The notes below the pieces were generated by a model. It saw only the letters and a list, made by a program, of their open reading frames with translations, searched no databases and had not been told where the DNA came from. This document shows, in pieces, positions 35,120 to 44,208 of a DNA stretch of 64,000 nt (its first letter is position 1; each line of letters opens with the position of its first letter). Origin of the DNA: Petralouisia muris (GTDB taxonomy: Bacteria > Bacillota > Clostridia > Lachnospirales > Lachnospiraceae); assembly GCF_004793545.1 (NCBI RefSeq), contig NZ_SRYA01000005.1:1-64000 (forward strand). The letters run 5' to 3'. The position numbers and the translations under genes were made by a program.

Positions 35120-37468
35120 TTAATTGCCGTTTGCAGCCGAAGCGTCTGTCGGATTCGCTGTAGTGTTTGTTTGCTCCGGGGCTGTTTGCTGGATAGAATC
35201 GCCGTTCTCTGCCTGGGGCTCTGCAGAATCTGTTTGCTCCGGAGTGTCCGGCTGTTCTAAGGAATCTTCCTGTTGGGCGGGTTTTTCCGTCCGGTTGCCA
35301 TTTACAGCTTTGTCAATGCTGTTGGGGGTGTTTTCCGTTGTGTCGTCTACTGGTATTTCCTCGGAAGGATGCGGTGTATCGATCAGAGGCTTCAGATAGG
35401 AAATCTCATTGGAGGTACGGAAAATTGTTTCCGAGGAACCCATCTGGTTTACCACCAGGGTATTAACGCCGTCGCTGAAATGGCTTGTGGAAATCTTTAG
35501 TTCACTATCACTGATAAAGGAGGTGGAAATGCGTGTATCGTTTACAAACACTTTACTCCAGGGAGTGAAATTTGTTCCATAAATATGTAAGCCGTCTTCC
35601 AGCGTCTCCACACGTTCTAAGGTAACGTCCTGCACGCCCATCTGCAAATCAGAAGCAGGGTAAAGGTCCTCACCCTGATATGCGTACCGTTTGCCATAGA
35701 GGATATCATACTGCAGAAGTTCCATATCTCTGGAGTAATCCTCTGTAATCTGATAGCTGCCGCTCTGATGAAGGGAGAACATGGTTCCTTCATGGATGTT
35801 TGCCTGTTCCGTGATAGCCGCAAGTAATTGATAAGAAGTTAAATTCTGATTTACTTTCTGCATTCCGAAGTTGTTCCAGGTCACATATTTGGTGTTAAAG
35901 ATGCTCTGGCTTTTCATATCTTCATCGGTCAGGCCCATGGTGGGGAGATGGTCTCCGAACAACACAACCACCGTTTTTTCCTCCCGTTTGGACAGCATAT
36001 CCGTCAGGTTGGCAATAAATTTATCCACTTCGTGAATCTGATTCACATAATATTCCCACTCGTTGTTTTTGGCTTCATTTTCTGCGCCGGTTACGGTAAT
36101 TTCCGGATTTTCAATAACTTTTTCCGTAGGGTAAGCGCCGTGTCCCTGTACGGTAATGGCATAGACGAAATCCTGCTGCTCCGTGGAATTTAAAGCTTTT
36201 TCCACTTCACCGATTAAAATATCATCGGTAGGCCATGTGCCAAGGGGCGTATATTCCTGAATATTCATCATTTCCTTGCTGATAAAGCTGTCAAAACCCA
36301 TTTGGGTAAAGGCGTTTTTCCGGCTGTAGAAATTGCCGCCGTTGTTATGTACCACATGGGTGCCGTAACCCAGGTTTGTTCCAAGGTCGGAAGCAATGCT
36401 TTCACAGGAGGTGGATTTCAGGATAGTTTTGTAGGGATATTCTCCCAGTCCGAAATATTTCATGCCCATTCCTGTAAGGATTTCAAATTCTGTATTGGCA
36501 GTTCCAGCCCCTACCACCGGAACCGTCAGATAACCGGAAGAATAATTGTTGTACAGGTGATCAAAATTAGGCGTGGGATTCTCTGAAAAATTCAGGAAAT
36601 TGATTTCTTTCGGATCAACAAAGGATTCCAGCAGTACACAGATGATATTGGGAAGCTCATTGGAATCGGAAGCTTCCGTATTTACCCTGGAAAGAGCCTC
36701 ATCCACGGTCTCCTGTGAGTAATCCCGGGGCGCTGTCATGCCTTGATCCATCACGCTGGCGGAAAAGCTGTATACAAAACCATAATCCTCATAGCCCTGG
36801 GCAATGTTTTCAAAGTAATCTGCCAGAATATTGTTGCTGACAGCTGCCTGGGTTACCATGGGAATAAAAAATGCGAAAATTCCGATGGCTCCGATGCTTG
36901 CGAAACGGTTCTGCTTTCCCTGATATTTGGGACCTTTTTTCCACAGTACAATGATTCCTGCCAGGACGAACGCCACAAGAAGAATTACGGCAAGGGCCTC
37001 TCCGTTGCTGAAATAGTTGCTCTGCATAGTAAACAGGTCGTTAATCAGTTTTACGTCTGTGTATGTAAAAGGCGTAACGCGCTTTGCCAGGATGCATCCG
37101 TTAATGGTTCCAAGGAACAGCCATGCCACGCTAATGACGGTACGCATCAGCGCCCTTCGGCGGAAAAAATACACCAGATGCAGCGAGGTGAATACAATCA
37201 TTGAGTTATATAAAAACGCCAGGCCTCTGTCAAAGGTAAACTTAAATGCGCCGATAAAAGAATGCCTGGAGATGATTTCAATAACAAAGCAGACTACGCA
37301 GGCCAATAGGTAATGGAAAATCAGAGAATAGCGGTTGAGGAAAGCTACCAGCTTTTCTTTCTGTTCCGGCTTCAAAAAATGCTTTTTCTCCCGGACCCTT
37401 CTTTTTTCACGAAAAGCCTTGTATTTTGTCCTGGTTTTTTGTAAAGTGTTTTTTGCAGTATGAAACAT
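35120..37468 (-). CDS. LTA-synthase-family membrane sulfatase-like protein
   Basis: 782 residues. After a basic N-terminus of 40 residues come five probable membrane segments (about 48-67, 84-101, 108-128, 158-175, 190-208). An extracellular alkaline-phosphatase-fold domain follows: IICVLLESFVD (metal Glu), VPVVGAGTANTEFEILTGM (likely nucleophile Thr323, aligned with the LtaS catalytic Thr), VVVLFGDHLP (metal Asp-His). Family members polymerise glycerol phosphate or decorate surface glycans. An IPT/TIG-like segment (IYGTNFTPWSKVFVND) and a 90-residue Pro/Thr/Gln/Glu-rich tail follow, unusual for LtaS. The gene is alone on this strand and convergent with yaaA. The substrate cannot be told from sequence. 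Confidence 0.88.
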   Translation of the reverse strand: MFHTAKNTLQKTRTKYKAFREKRRVREKKHFLKPEQKEKLVAFLNRYSLIFHYLLACVVCFVIEIISRHSFIGAFKFTFDRGLAFLYNSMIVFTSLHLVYFFRRRALMRTVISVAWLFLGTINGCILAKRVTPFTYTDVKLINDLFTMQSNYFSNGEALAVILLVAFVLAGIIVLWKKGPKYQGKQNRFASIGAIGIFAFFIPMVTQAAVSNNILADYFENIAQGYEDYGFVYSFSASVMDQGMTAPRDYSQETVDEALSRVNTEASDSNELPNIICVLLESFVDPKEINFLNFSENPTPNFDHLYNNYSSGYLTVPVVGAGTANTEFEILTGMGMKYFGLGEYPYKTILKSTSCESIASDLGTNLGYGTHVVHNNGGNFYSRKNAFTQMGFDSFISKEMMNIQEYTPLGTWPTDDILIGEVEKALNSTEQQDFVYAITVQGHGAYPTEKVIENPEITVTGAENEAKNNEWEYYVNQIHEVDKFIANLTDMLSKREEKTVVVLFGDHLPTMGLTDEDMKSQSIFNTKYVTWNNFGMQKVNQNLTSYQLLAAITEQANIHEGTMFSLHQSGSYQITEDYSRDMELLQYDILYGKRYAYQGEDLYPASDLQMGVQDVTLERVETLEDGLHIYGTNFTPWSKVFVNDTRISTSFISDSELKISTSHFSDGVNTLVVNQMGSSETIFRTSNEISYLKPLIDTPHPSEEIPVDDTTENTPNSIDKAVNGNRTEKPAQQEDSLEQPDTPEQTDSAEPQAENGDSIQQTAPEQTNTTANPTDASAANGN

Positions 37469-37672
37469 TGTGTCACCATCCTTAAGTTATATTAAAATTC
37501 CATATGTGAACTAATTGTAAACAAAATATGAATCTGATTTTTCCATAGCAAAGATTAGCCTATTTTCTTAAAAAAGTCAACTGGAAAACGAAAATTTTAT
37601 ACTTATGATAATAAAATTTAAGAATTTCTTTAGAAATGGCAGTAAGAAATATAATTCTGGAGGGAAGCAAAC

Positions 37673-38998
37673 ATGTCAGAGTGTGTATTAACAGAGAAAG
37701 AAATACAGGAATTCCTGGATGAAACAGGAAAACTTGGAAGTGTCCTGGGGCTTGAGAGCATTCGGGAACTGATGAACGAGCTTGGAAATGTGCAGGAGAA
37801 ACTGAATGTCATTCATGTGGCGGGAACCAATGGGAAAGGCTCTGTGTGCGCCATGGTTGCTACCGTCTTGCAGGAGGCCGGTTACCGGGTGGGGATGTAT
37901 ACTTCTCCGGCGGTGTTTGGCCGAAGGGAGCAGTATCAGGTGAATGGGCAGCTTATTTCAAAACAGGAATTTGCAGAAATTTTTACCAGCGTCAGGAATG
38001 CATGTGACAGAATAAAGGCGAAGGGCGGCCAGCAGCCTACGTTGTTTGAGGTGGAAACGGCGGCGGCTTTTCTGTATTTCTACCGGCAGCGCTGTCAGGC
38101 GGTTCTTTTGGAAACCGGAATGGGAGGCGCTCTGGACGCCACCAATATAATAAGGAAGCCTTTGGTAAGCGTGCTGACCTCCATCAGTATGGATCATATG
38201 AAATTTCTGGGAAACAGTCTGGAAGAGATTGCCCGTGTGAAAGCCGGAATCATCAAAGAAAACGGCTTTGCGGCGGCAGTCAGGCCCGGACAGGAGCAGG
38301 TGAGAAAGATACTGGAGGAGGTTTGCCGAAAGAAAAAAGCCGTTCTTGTTTACGCAGAGAAAGAAAAGGCCCAAAATATGCATATGGAAAAGGAATTCCT
38401 TTGCTTTTCTTACCAGGAATACGGAGAAATCCGTCTGTCCATGCAGGGGGCGTATCAGATAGAAAACGGGATATGCGCCATAGAAGCGTTGGAAGTCTTA
38501 AGAAAACAGGGCTTTCAGATTGGAACTTCCCATATCCGGCAAGGACTGGAAAAAGCCCGGTGGGCGGGGCGTTTTTCCAGATTGAGCCAAAAGCCGCTGG
38601 TCATGATAGACGGAGCCCACAATGAGGATGCAGCGAAAAAATTACGGGAAACTTTGAAAATTGGTTTTACAAATTACAAAATAATCTATATAATAGGGGT
38701 ACTTGCAGATAAGGAATATGATAAAATGCTGAGAATTATGATGCCGTTGGCATGGAAGGTTTTTACAGTTACGCCGAATCATCCCAGGGCATTAGACGGG
38801 GCAGTATTGGCCCAAAAGGCGAAAGAGTATCATTCTGACGTCGTCTGCTGCGGAACAATTTCAGAAGCAGCCAGCCAGGCTTTTGACTGTGCAGGAAACG
38901 AGACAGCGGAAGAAAAAGTGATGATTCTGGCCTTTGGTTCCCTGTCCTATCTGGGAGAAATCAGGGAAATTGTAAGGAGAACAGGTTATGATAGATAA
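37673..38998 (+). CDS. folC: Folylpolyglutamate/dihydrofolate synthase
   Basis: Adds glutamate to dihydropteroate and to folates. Mur-ligase-type ATP-binding loop [19 protein letters not shown] (about residues 44-62), then [28 protein letters not shown] and [14 protein letters not shown]. 441 residues is normal. ATG 37673 follows CTGGAGGGA. It opens a tightly packed folate operon (folC-folE-HD-folP-folBK). Upstream, 37469-37672 is AT-rich with no recognisable riboswitch; it must hold the promoter for this operon and for the divergent LTA-synthase-like gene, but no box stands out. Confidence 0.94.
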   Translation: MSECVLTEKEIQEFLDETGKLGSVLGLESIRELMNELGNVQEKLNVIHVAGTNGKGSVCAMVATVLQEAGYRVGMYTSPAVFGRREQYQVNGQLISKQEFAEIFTSVRNACDRIKAKGGQQPTLFEVETAAAFLYFYRQRCQAVLLETGMGGALDATNIIRKPLVSVLTSISMDHMKFLGNSLEEIARVKAGIIKENGFAAAVRPGQEQVRKILEEVCRKKKAVLVYAEKEKAQNMHMEKEFLCFSYQEYGEIRLSMQGAYQIENGICAIEALEVLRKQGFQIGTSHIRQGLEKARWAGRFSRLSQKPLVMIDGAHNEDAAKKLRETLKIGFTNYKIIYIIGVLADKEYDKMLRIMMPLAWKVFTVTPNHPRALDGAVLAQKAKEYHSDVVCCGTISEAASQAFDCAGNETAEEKVMILAFGSLSYLGEIREIVRRTGYDR

Positions 38999-39545
38999 GG
39001 AGAAAATTGAACGGGCCGTTACCCTTTTGCTGGAAGGCATCGGGGAAGATGTGAACCGGGAAGGACTGAAAGAGACGCCGGAGAGAATTGCGAGAATGTA
39101 TGAAGAAATTTTTGCAGGATTGGAGGAGACGCCAAAGCCTTACTTGAGCAAAACTTTTTCCGTGGAGGACAGCGGCATGGTTCTGGAGAAGGATATTGTG
39201 TTTTATTCCACCTGTGAACATCATCTGCTGCCTTTCTATGGGAAAGCCCATATTGCATATCTTCCTGACGGAAAAGTGGTGGGACTGAGCAAGCTGGCCC
39301 GGACCGTGGAGGTATATGCCAGACGTCCGCAGCTTCAGGAGCAGCTTACAGTTCAGATTGCAGATGCATTGATGGAATATTTACAGCCCAAGGGGGTTAT
39401 GGTAATGGTAGAAGCAGAACATATGTGCATGACTATGCGGGGCGTGAAGAAGCCGGGAACCCAGACGGTGACCCTGGTAACCAGAGGAAGATTTGCAGAG
39501 GAGAAAGGGCTTAAGGATGAATTCTGGCGGATGATGGGACGATAG
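38988..39545 (+). CDS. folE: GTP cyclohydrolase I
   Basis: Converts GTP to 7,8-dihydroneopterin triphosphate, the first step of folate synthesis. Clear family signatures: [18 protein letters not shown], the zinc/active-site [20 protein letters not shown] and [20 protein letters not shown], then [20 protein letters not shown]. The length of 185 residues is normal. Its start overlaps the end of folC by 11 bases, and the next gene begins 3 bases after its stop codon. Confidence 0.96.
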   Translation: MIDKEKIERAVTLLLEGIGEDVNREGLKETPERIARMYEEIFAGLEETPKPYLSKTFSVEDSGMVLEKDIVFYSTCEHHLLPFYGKAHIAYLPDGKVVGLSKLARTVEVYARRPQLQEQLTVQIADALMEYLQPKGVMVMVEAEHMCMTMRGVKKPGTQTVTLVTRGRFAEEKGLKDEFWRMMGR

Positions 39546-39548
39546 AAA

Positions 39549-40091
39549 ATGAAATATGTAAACCGATTATTACAGGAAACCGAATATCTGCAAATGATAA
39601 AAGAACTGGAGCAGAAAGAGAAAGAACGAATTTTCTGCGGGCATGGCCTGTCCCATGCTCTGGATGTGGCCCGTATCGGGTGGATTCTGGCATTAGAAAG
39701 GGGACGGGAAGGGACCAAGGAGTCTGGGGAAGCCTTCAAGGAGAAAATTTATCTGACGGCTCTGCTTCACGATCTGGGCAGGCTTCAGGAGATGAAGCAT
39801 GGAATTCCTCATCACAGGGCAGGAGCGGCTCTTGCCGGAGAATTATTGGAGCAGATCCAGTATCCCCGAAAGGAGCGAAATGATATACTGGAGGCAGTGT
39901 CAGGGCATCGGGGAGAGCAGCAGGTTATTCCAGCCTCCGATTCAGAATGTCGGATAGAGCAAAAATCAAATATAGATTTTATTAATTTAATCAAGGAAGC
40001 CGATAATCGTTCCCGGAATTGTTTTTGCTGCAGTGTCCAGGAAGGGTGCAATTGGAGTGAAGAGAGAAGAAATCAGGGAATTTTCTGGTAG
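39549..40091 (+). CDS. HD-domain phosphohydrolase inside the folate operon
   Basis: 180 residues. HD signature: FCGHGLSHALDVARIGW (first His), LTALLHDLGRLQEMKHGIPH (HD pair) and a later EADNRSRNC. The last 25 residues contain a Cys cluster (NCFCCSVQEGCNW), possibly a metal site. HD enzymes hydrolyse phosphate esters of nucleotides and similar molecules. It lies between folE and folP, with 3 and 14 bases of spacing. The operon has no Nudix gene for removing phosphate from dihydroneopterin triphosphate, so this protein is a candidate for that step (inference). Confidence 0.85.
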   Translation: MKYVNRLLQETEYLQMIKELEQKEKERIFCGHGLSHALDVARIGWILALERGREGTKESGEAFKEKIYLTALLHDLGRLQEMKHGIPHHRAGAALAGELLEQIQYPRKERNDILEAVSGHRGEQQVIPASDSECRIEQKSNIDFINLIKEADNRSRNCFCCSVQEGCNWSEERRNQGIFW

Positions 40092-40105
40092 AATGGGAGG
40101 AAAAC

Positions 40106-40939
40106 ATGAAGATTGGAAACAGAATTTTTGAGACAGAGAAGCATACCTATGTGATGGGCATATTAAATGTAACGCCGGACTCCTTTTCTGATGGAGGAAA
40201 ATTCAATCGTTTGAATCTGGCTCTTGCCCATGTGGAGCAGATGATAGCAGAAGGGGCGGATATGATTGACATTGGCGGAGAATCTACCAGGCCGGGGCAT
40301 CAGCAGATTACAGAGGAAGAAGAAATCCAGCGGATTGCCCCGGTGGTGGCCCAGGTAAAATCAAGATTTGATATTCCGGTTTCCGTTGATACATATAAGG
40401 CGAAAGTGGCCCGAGCCTGTCTGGAAGAGGGGGCCGATCTGGTGAACGATATCTGGGGGCTGAAATATGATCCAGATATGGCCGGGCTGATTAGCGAATG
40501 GAAAGCGGCTTGCTGCCTGATGCACAACCGGAATGAGGCAGCTTACCATAATTTTATGGAAGAAATGAAAGAAGATTTGCAGGAAACTCTGACAATTGCC
40601 AGGAATGCTGGGATTGCAGAGGATAAGATTATTTTAGATCCGGGCGTGGGTTTTGGAAAGACTTATGAGAATAATTTGGAAGCAATCTGCAGGATAGAGG
40701 AGCTGCATTCACTGGGCTGTCCGCTGCTGTTAGGAACCTCCAGGAAGTCTGTCATTGGCCTGGCCCTGGATCTTCCGGTAGATGAGCGGGTGGAAGGAAC
40801 GCTGGTTACCACGGTGCAGGCAGTTCTTAAGGGGTGTGCGTTTGTCCGGGTTCATGATGTGAAAGAAAATAAAAGAGCCGTCCGGATGGCAGAGGCCATC
40901 CGGGATGGATGGCGCAGAGAGCAGGAAGAGCTGTCATAA
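40106..40939 (+). CDS. folP: Dihydropteroate synthase
   Basis: Joins 6-hydroxymethyl-dihydropterin diphosphate with p-aminobenzoate; the target of sulfonamides. TIM barrel with the family signatures MGILNVTPDSFSDGGKF, DMIDIGGESTRPGHQQI, DPGVGFGKTYENNL and LLGTSRKSVIG. The length of 277 residues is normal and no unusual change is visible in these loops. ATG 40106 follows GGGAGG. The next gene, the FolB-FolK fusion that supplies its substrate, starts 59 bases on. Confidence 0.96.
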   Translation: MKIGNRIFETEKHTYVMGILNVTPDSFSDGGKFNRLNLALAHVEQMIAEGADMIDIGGESTRPGHQQITEEEEIQRIAPVVAQVKSRFDIPVSVDTYKAKVARACLEEGADLVNDIWGLKYDPDMAGLISEWKAACCLMHNRNEAAYHNFMEEMKEDLQETLTIARNAGIAEDKIILDPGVGFGKTYENNLEAICRIEELHSLGCPLLLGTSRKSVIGLALDLPVDERVEGTLVTTVQAVLKGCAFVRVHDVKENKRAVRMAEAIRDGWRREQEELS

Positions 40940-40998
40940 GGCTCTGACTGGGACATGCAGATACGGGAAAATACAAACAGGAGTTTGGGAGGACGGCA

Positions 40999-41862
40999 AT
41001 GAAGGAACAGGCGCAGGATAAAATTCATATCAGACAGCTTGAAGTGTTCGGAAAGCACGGAGTGTTTCCGGAAGAGAACCGATTGGGGCAGAAATTTGAA
41101 GTGAATGCAGATTTATATATTTCCACAAGAGAAGCTGGATTAAAGGATGATTTGACAAAATCAATTCATTATGGGGAAGTCACACATTTTATGGCGTCTT
41201 TTATGACAGAGCATACCTTTCGACTGATTGAAGCCGCGGCGGAGCAGATGGCCAGGGCTGTGCTGCTTGCGTTTCCGTCCATGGAGAAAATCAGGTTGGA
41301 AATTAAAAAGCCCTGGGCGCCCATCGGGCTGCCGCTGGAATCAGTGTCGGTGGAAATTGAACGGGGCTGGCATCGGGCTTTTGTGGCTGTGGGCTCTAAC
41401 CTGGGAGAGCGGGAGGATTACATTGCCATGGGTCTTGAGGCTTTGCGAAAGAGCCAGGACTGCAAGGTGGAGCAGGTATCACAATTGATCGTGACGAAAC
41501 CCTACGGAATGACCAGCCAGCCGGACTTTTTGAATGGCATGATAGAGCTTCGGACGTTGTTTAGCCCCTGGGAATTGCTGGAATTTCTTCAGAACATAGA
41601 GTTGGAAGCCGGACGGGAGAGGCTGGTGCACTGGGGGCCGAGAACCCTGGATTTGGATATTATATTTTATGATGACTGTGTGATTGATACAAGGAATCTC
41701 ACGATTCCCCATCCAGATATGCAGAATCGGGGATTTGTGTTAAAACCTTTGGCAGAATTGGCGCCTTATCGGAGGCATCCCCTGTTCCATAAAACGGTCA
41801 GTCAGATGCTTATGGAACTGGAACGGCAGGAAAATGGCATAACAGCAAAGAGGATAGAGTGA
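40999..41862 (+). CDS. folKB: Fused dihydroneopterin aldolase / HPPK
   Basis: Two successive folate enzymes in one 287-residue chain. Residues 1 to about 125 are FolB: QLEVFGKHGVFPEENRLGQK and IEIKKPWAPIGLPLESV-like sequence. Residues from about 130 are FolK: AFVAVGSNLGEREDYI, TKPYGMTSQPDFLNGMIEL, GPRTLDLDIIFYDD. The fusion channels dihydroneopterin to the diphosphate used by FolP. Fused FolB-FolK proteins are common in Clostridia. ATG 40999 follows TTGGGAGG. The TGA stop overlaps the next start by one base. Confidence 0.94.
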   Translation: MKEQAQDKIHIRQLEVFGKHGVFPEENRLGQKFEVNADLYISTREAGLKDDLTKSIHYGEVTHFMASFMTEHTFRLIEAAAEQMARAVLLAFPSMEKIRLEIKKPWAPIGLPLESVSVEIERGWHRAFVAVGSNLGEREDYIAMGLEALRKSQDCKVEQVSQLIVTKPYGMTSQPDFLNGMIELRTLFSPWELLEFLQNIELEAGRERLVHWGPRTLDLDIIFYDDCVIDTRNLTIPHPDMQNRGFVLKPLAELAPYRRHPLFHKTVSQMLMELERQENGITAKRIE

Positions 41863-42848
41863 TGACAGAGGGACGGCAAAAAGGACAAGAATGGAAAAAG
41901 GACAGCCAGGAGGCTGGAGTGGATCAGGAGTTTTCTTATCAAAGGGTGAAAGACGGAATCTGTATTCTGCGGTGTTATGGAAAAAACGGCCGGATTACGA
42001 TTCCAAAACAACTGGAGGGAATGCCGGTGACGGAATTGTCCGATTACGCCTTTGCAGAGGACATGGAACAAGAGCCGGAGTATCATGGGGAACTTACCTG
42101 CATCAGAGGCCCTTTGCTGGAGGAGCTGTATCTGCCTGGGACGATTCAGCGGCTGGGACGATATGTATTTTATAACTGTATCCGGTTTTATAAATTGTCC
42201 TTTTACAGCAATATTGCATTTATGGGAGCAGGGGGATTTACCGGATGTGAACAGCTTTCTCAGCTTGTGATGCATCAGGCAAAAGGAAGATCCTGCCTGC
42301 GGGAAATTCTTCAGGATTTGAAGCAGGCGGTAACAGTGGAATGTTATCCGGCTGACAGGGAGGCGCCGCTCTGGCGTCTGGTATTTCCGGAATTTTTTGA
42401 GGAAGCAGTGGAAAATACTCCCGCAAGGATTATTTCTACTCAGACTCATGGAATGGGCATTCAGTATCGGAATACGTTCCGGGATACGCAGATTATATTC
42501 CAGGAGTATGATAAACTGTTTGAAATGGGAAAATATAATATAGATTTTATAAATATTCCGAATATGGCAGTTTCAAGGCTGATGTTTCCTTTTTGTTTGG
42601 AGGATTCTGCCAGAGAGGAATATGCCGGATGGCTGCGGCAGTATTGGAGGGAGTCTTCTGCCTGTCTGCTGGAACAGGAAAGCAGCGAAGCATTGCGTTG
42701 GATGGCGGAAGAATTTGCGGACACAAGAGAGGAATTGGAAGGAATCATACAGACAGCCAATGACAGGAAGGATACGCAGATGATAAGCTGTCTGATGAAT
42801 ATTCTCCATCGGAGATTCCCGAAAAAAATACGGCGCTTTTCCTTATAA
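41862..42848 (+). CDS. BspA-type leucine-rich-repeat protein
   Basis: 328 residues without signal peptide or membrane segment. Residues about 25-130 carry LRR_5 (BspA-like) units (ILRCYGKNGRITIPKQLEGM, VTELSDYAF, LEELYLPGTIQRLGRYVFYN). The remainder is a helical region that I do not recognise. The LRR_5 type is usually found on surface proteins, so a cytoplasmic one next to a VWA/MoxR pair may serve as substrate adaptor (inference). ATG 41862 overlaps the folKB stop (TGATG); GTG 41859 is the alternative. It is followed by the VWA gene after 46 bases that contain a repeated CCTTATAAG. Confidence 0.75.
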   Translation: MTEGRQKGQEWKKDSQEAGVDQEFSYQRVKDGICILRCYGKNGRITIPKQLEGMPVTELSDYAFAEDMEQEPEYHGELTCIRGPLLEELYLPGTIQRLGRYVFYNCIRFYKLSFYSNIAFMGAGGFTGCEQLSQLVMHQAKGRSCLREILQDLKQAVTVECYPADREAPLWRLVFPEFFEEAVENTPARIISTQTHGMGIQYRNTFRDTQIIFQEYDKLFEMGKYNIDFINIPNMAVSRLMFPFCLEDSAREEYAGWLRQYWRESSACLLEQESSEALRWMAEEFADTREELEGIIQTANDRKDTQMISCLMNILHRRFPKKIRRFSL

Positions 42849-42894
42849 GATTTTTCCTTATAAGTATAGAGGATAAGTATAGAAGGGCATGATT

Positions 42895-44208
42895 ATGTTT
42901 GAAGAAGCTTTGGTTGAGAAAATAGAAATTTGCAGCGAAATTATCAAAGACTGCAGAAGCCAGCTGTATCTGAACCTGCGGTTTTTGGATGCTGCGCTTT
43001 GCAGCCTGGCGCCGGAGCCGTCCATGTCATTGGAACGGACGGCTTCGGACGGAGAGGTTTTCCGGTATCAGCCGGAATATCTGATAGCCCAATACAGAAT
43101 AGGAAATGTTTCTGTGAACCGCTGTTATCTCCACAGTATATTTCATTGTCTCTTTGGGCATATCTGGAATTTGCCGGAACCGGAGGAGGAAATGCTCTGG
43201 GATCTTTCCTGTGATATTGCAGTAGAGTATGTAATGGATGGGCTTGCCCTTCGCTGCCTGCGCAATCCGCCCCGGCCTTACCGAAGGGCCGTGTATGAAG
43301 GGCTGCTGAATAGAATTCCTGTGATTCATGGGGAGGGAGTTTTTCGTTTGCTGAAGGAAGGAGAGCCGGATATCCGCGTTCTGGCAAGAATGATCCGGGA
43401 ATTTGCCGTAGATGAGCATTTTCTTTGGAAAAGAAAAGATTCCGGGCCCAAATCTCCCTTAGACCAGCAGAACCGGTGGAAAGATATCCGGGATAAAATG
43501 GAAACGGAGTTGGAGACTTTTTCCAAAGAGGCGGCAGAGGATTCCAAAGGATTGATAGAACAGATTCAGGTAGAAAACCGGGAGCGGTACGATTACCGGG
43601 CGTTTTTGAAGAAATTCTGTGTGCTGAAGGAAGAAATGCAGGTGGATTTGGACAGCTTTGATTATATTTTTTACAATTACGGCATGGAGTTATATGGAAA
43701 TATGCCGTTGATTGAGCATCAGGAAACAAAGGAAGTGCAGAAAATTGAAGATTTTGTCATTGTGATTGATACATCCATGTCCTGTAAGGCAAGCCTGGTG
43801 CAGAAATTTTTGGAGGAAACTTACAGTATTTTAAGCCAGTCGGAATCCTTTTACCGAAAATTCTGCATTCATGTGATCCAATGTGACGAGCGGGTGCAAT
43901 CCGATATTGTAATAGAGAATCAAAGGCAGCTTGCCGCTTACATGGAGCAATTTCAGGTGAAGGGCATGGGCGGTACGGATTTTCGTCCGGCCTTTGAATA
44001 TGTCAATACGCTTCTGGCAAAAAAGGCGTTCCGGAAACTGCGGGGTCTGATCTATTTTACTGATGGATACGGGCAGTATCCATTGAAAAAGCCTGTATAT
44101 GATACGGCTTTCGTGTTTTTTCGGGAGGATTATCTGGATGTGGATGTGCCGCCCTGGGCAATAAAGTTAATTTTAGGCAAAGAGGAGCTTTCGAATAATG
44201 AATATTAA
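42895..44208 (+). CDS. VWA-domain protein with a degenerate metallopeptidase domain
   Basis: 437 residues, partner of the MoxR-like ATPase encoded next. The N-terminal half matches the 'putative metallopeptidase' domain of VWA-like proteins, but where active members have HExxH it reads LHSIFHCLFGHIW, so the catalytic Glu is Ser. From about residue 285 comes the VWA-like domain with an intact MIDAS: VIDTSMSC (DxSxS), GMGGTDFRPAF (Thr) and YFTDGYG (Asp). This suggests a metal-dependent protein-binding role without proteolysis. ATG 42895 has AGAAGGG at the right distance; ATG 42889 is too close. It overlaps the ATPase gene by 11 bases. Confidence 0.82.
   Translation: MFEEALVEKIEICSEIIKDCRSQLYLNLRFLDAALCSLAPEPSMSLERTASDGEVFRYQPEYLIAQYRIGNVSVNRCYLHSIFHCLFGHIWNLPEPEEEMLWDLSCDIAVEYVMDGLALRCLRNPPRPYRRAVYEGLLNRIPVIHGEGVFRLLKEGEPDIRVLARMIREFAVDEHFLWKRKDSGPKSPLDQQNRWKDIRDKMETELETFSKEAAEDSKGLIEQIQVENRERYDYRAFLKKFCVLKEEMQVDLDSFDYIFYNYGMELYGNMPLIEHQETKEVQKIEDFVIVIDTSMSCKASLVQKFLEETYSILSQSESFYRKFCIHVIQCDERVQSDIVIENQRQLAAYMEQFQVKGMGGTDFRPAFEYVNTLLAKKAFRKLRGLIYFTDGYGQYPLKKPVYDTAFVFFREDYLDVDVPPWAIKLILGKEELSNNEY

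Noticed and set aside
37469-37672. Tetrahydrofolate riboswitch before folC
   Set aside because: The sequence is AT-rich and lacks the conserved paired segments and pseudoknot bases of that riboswitch.
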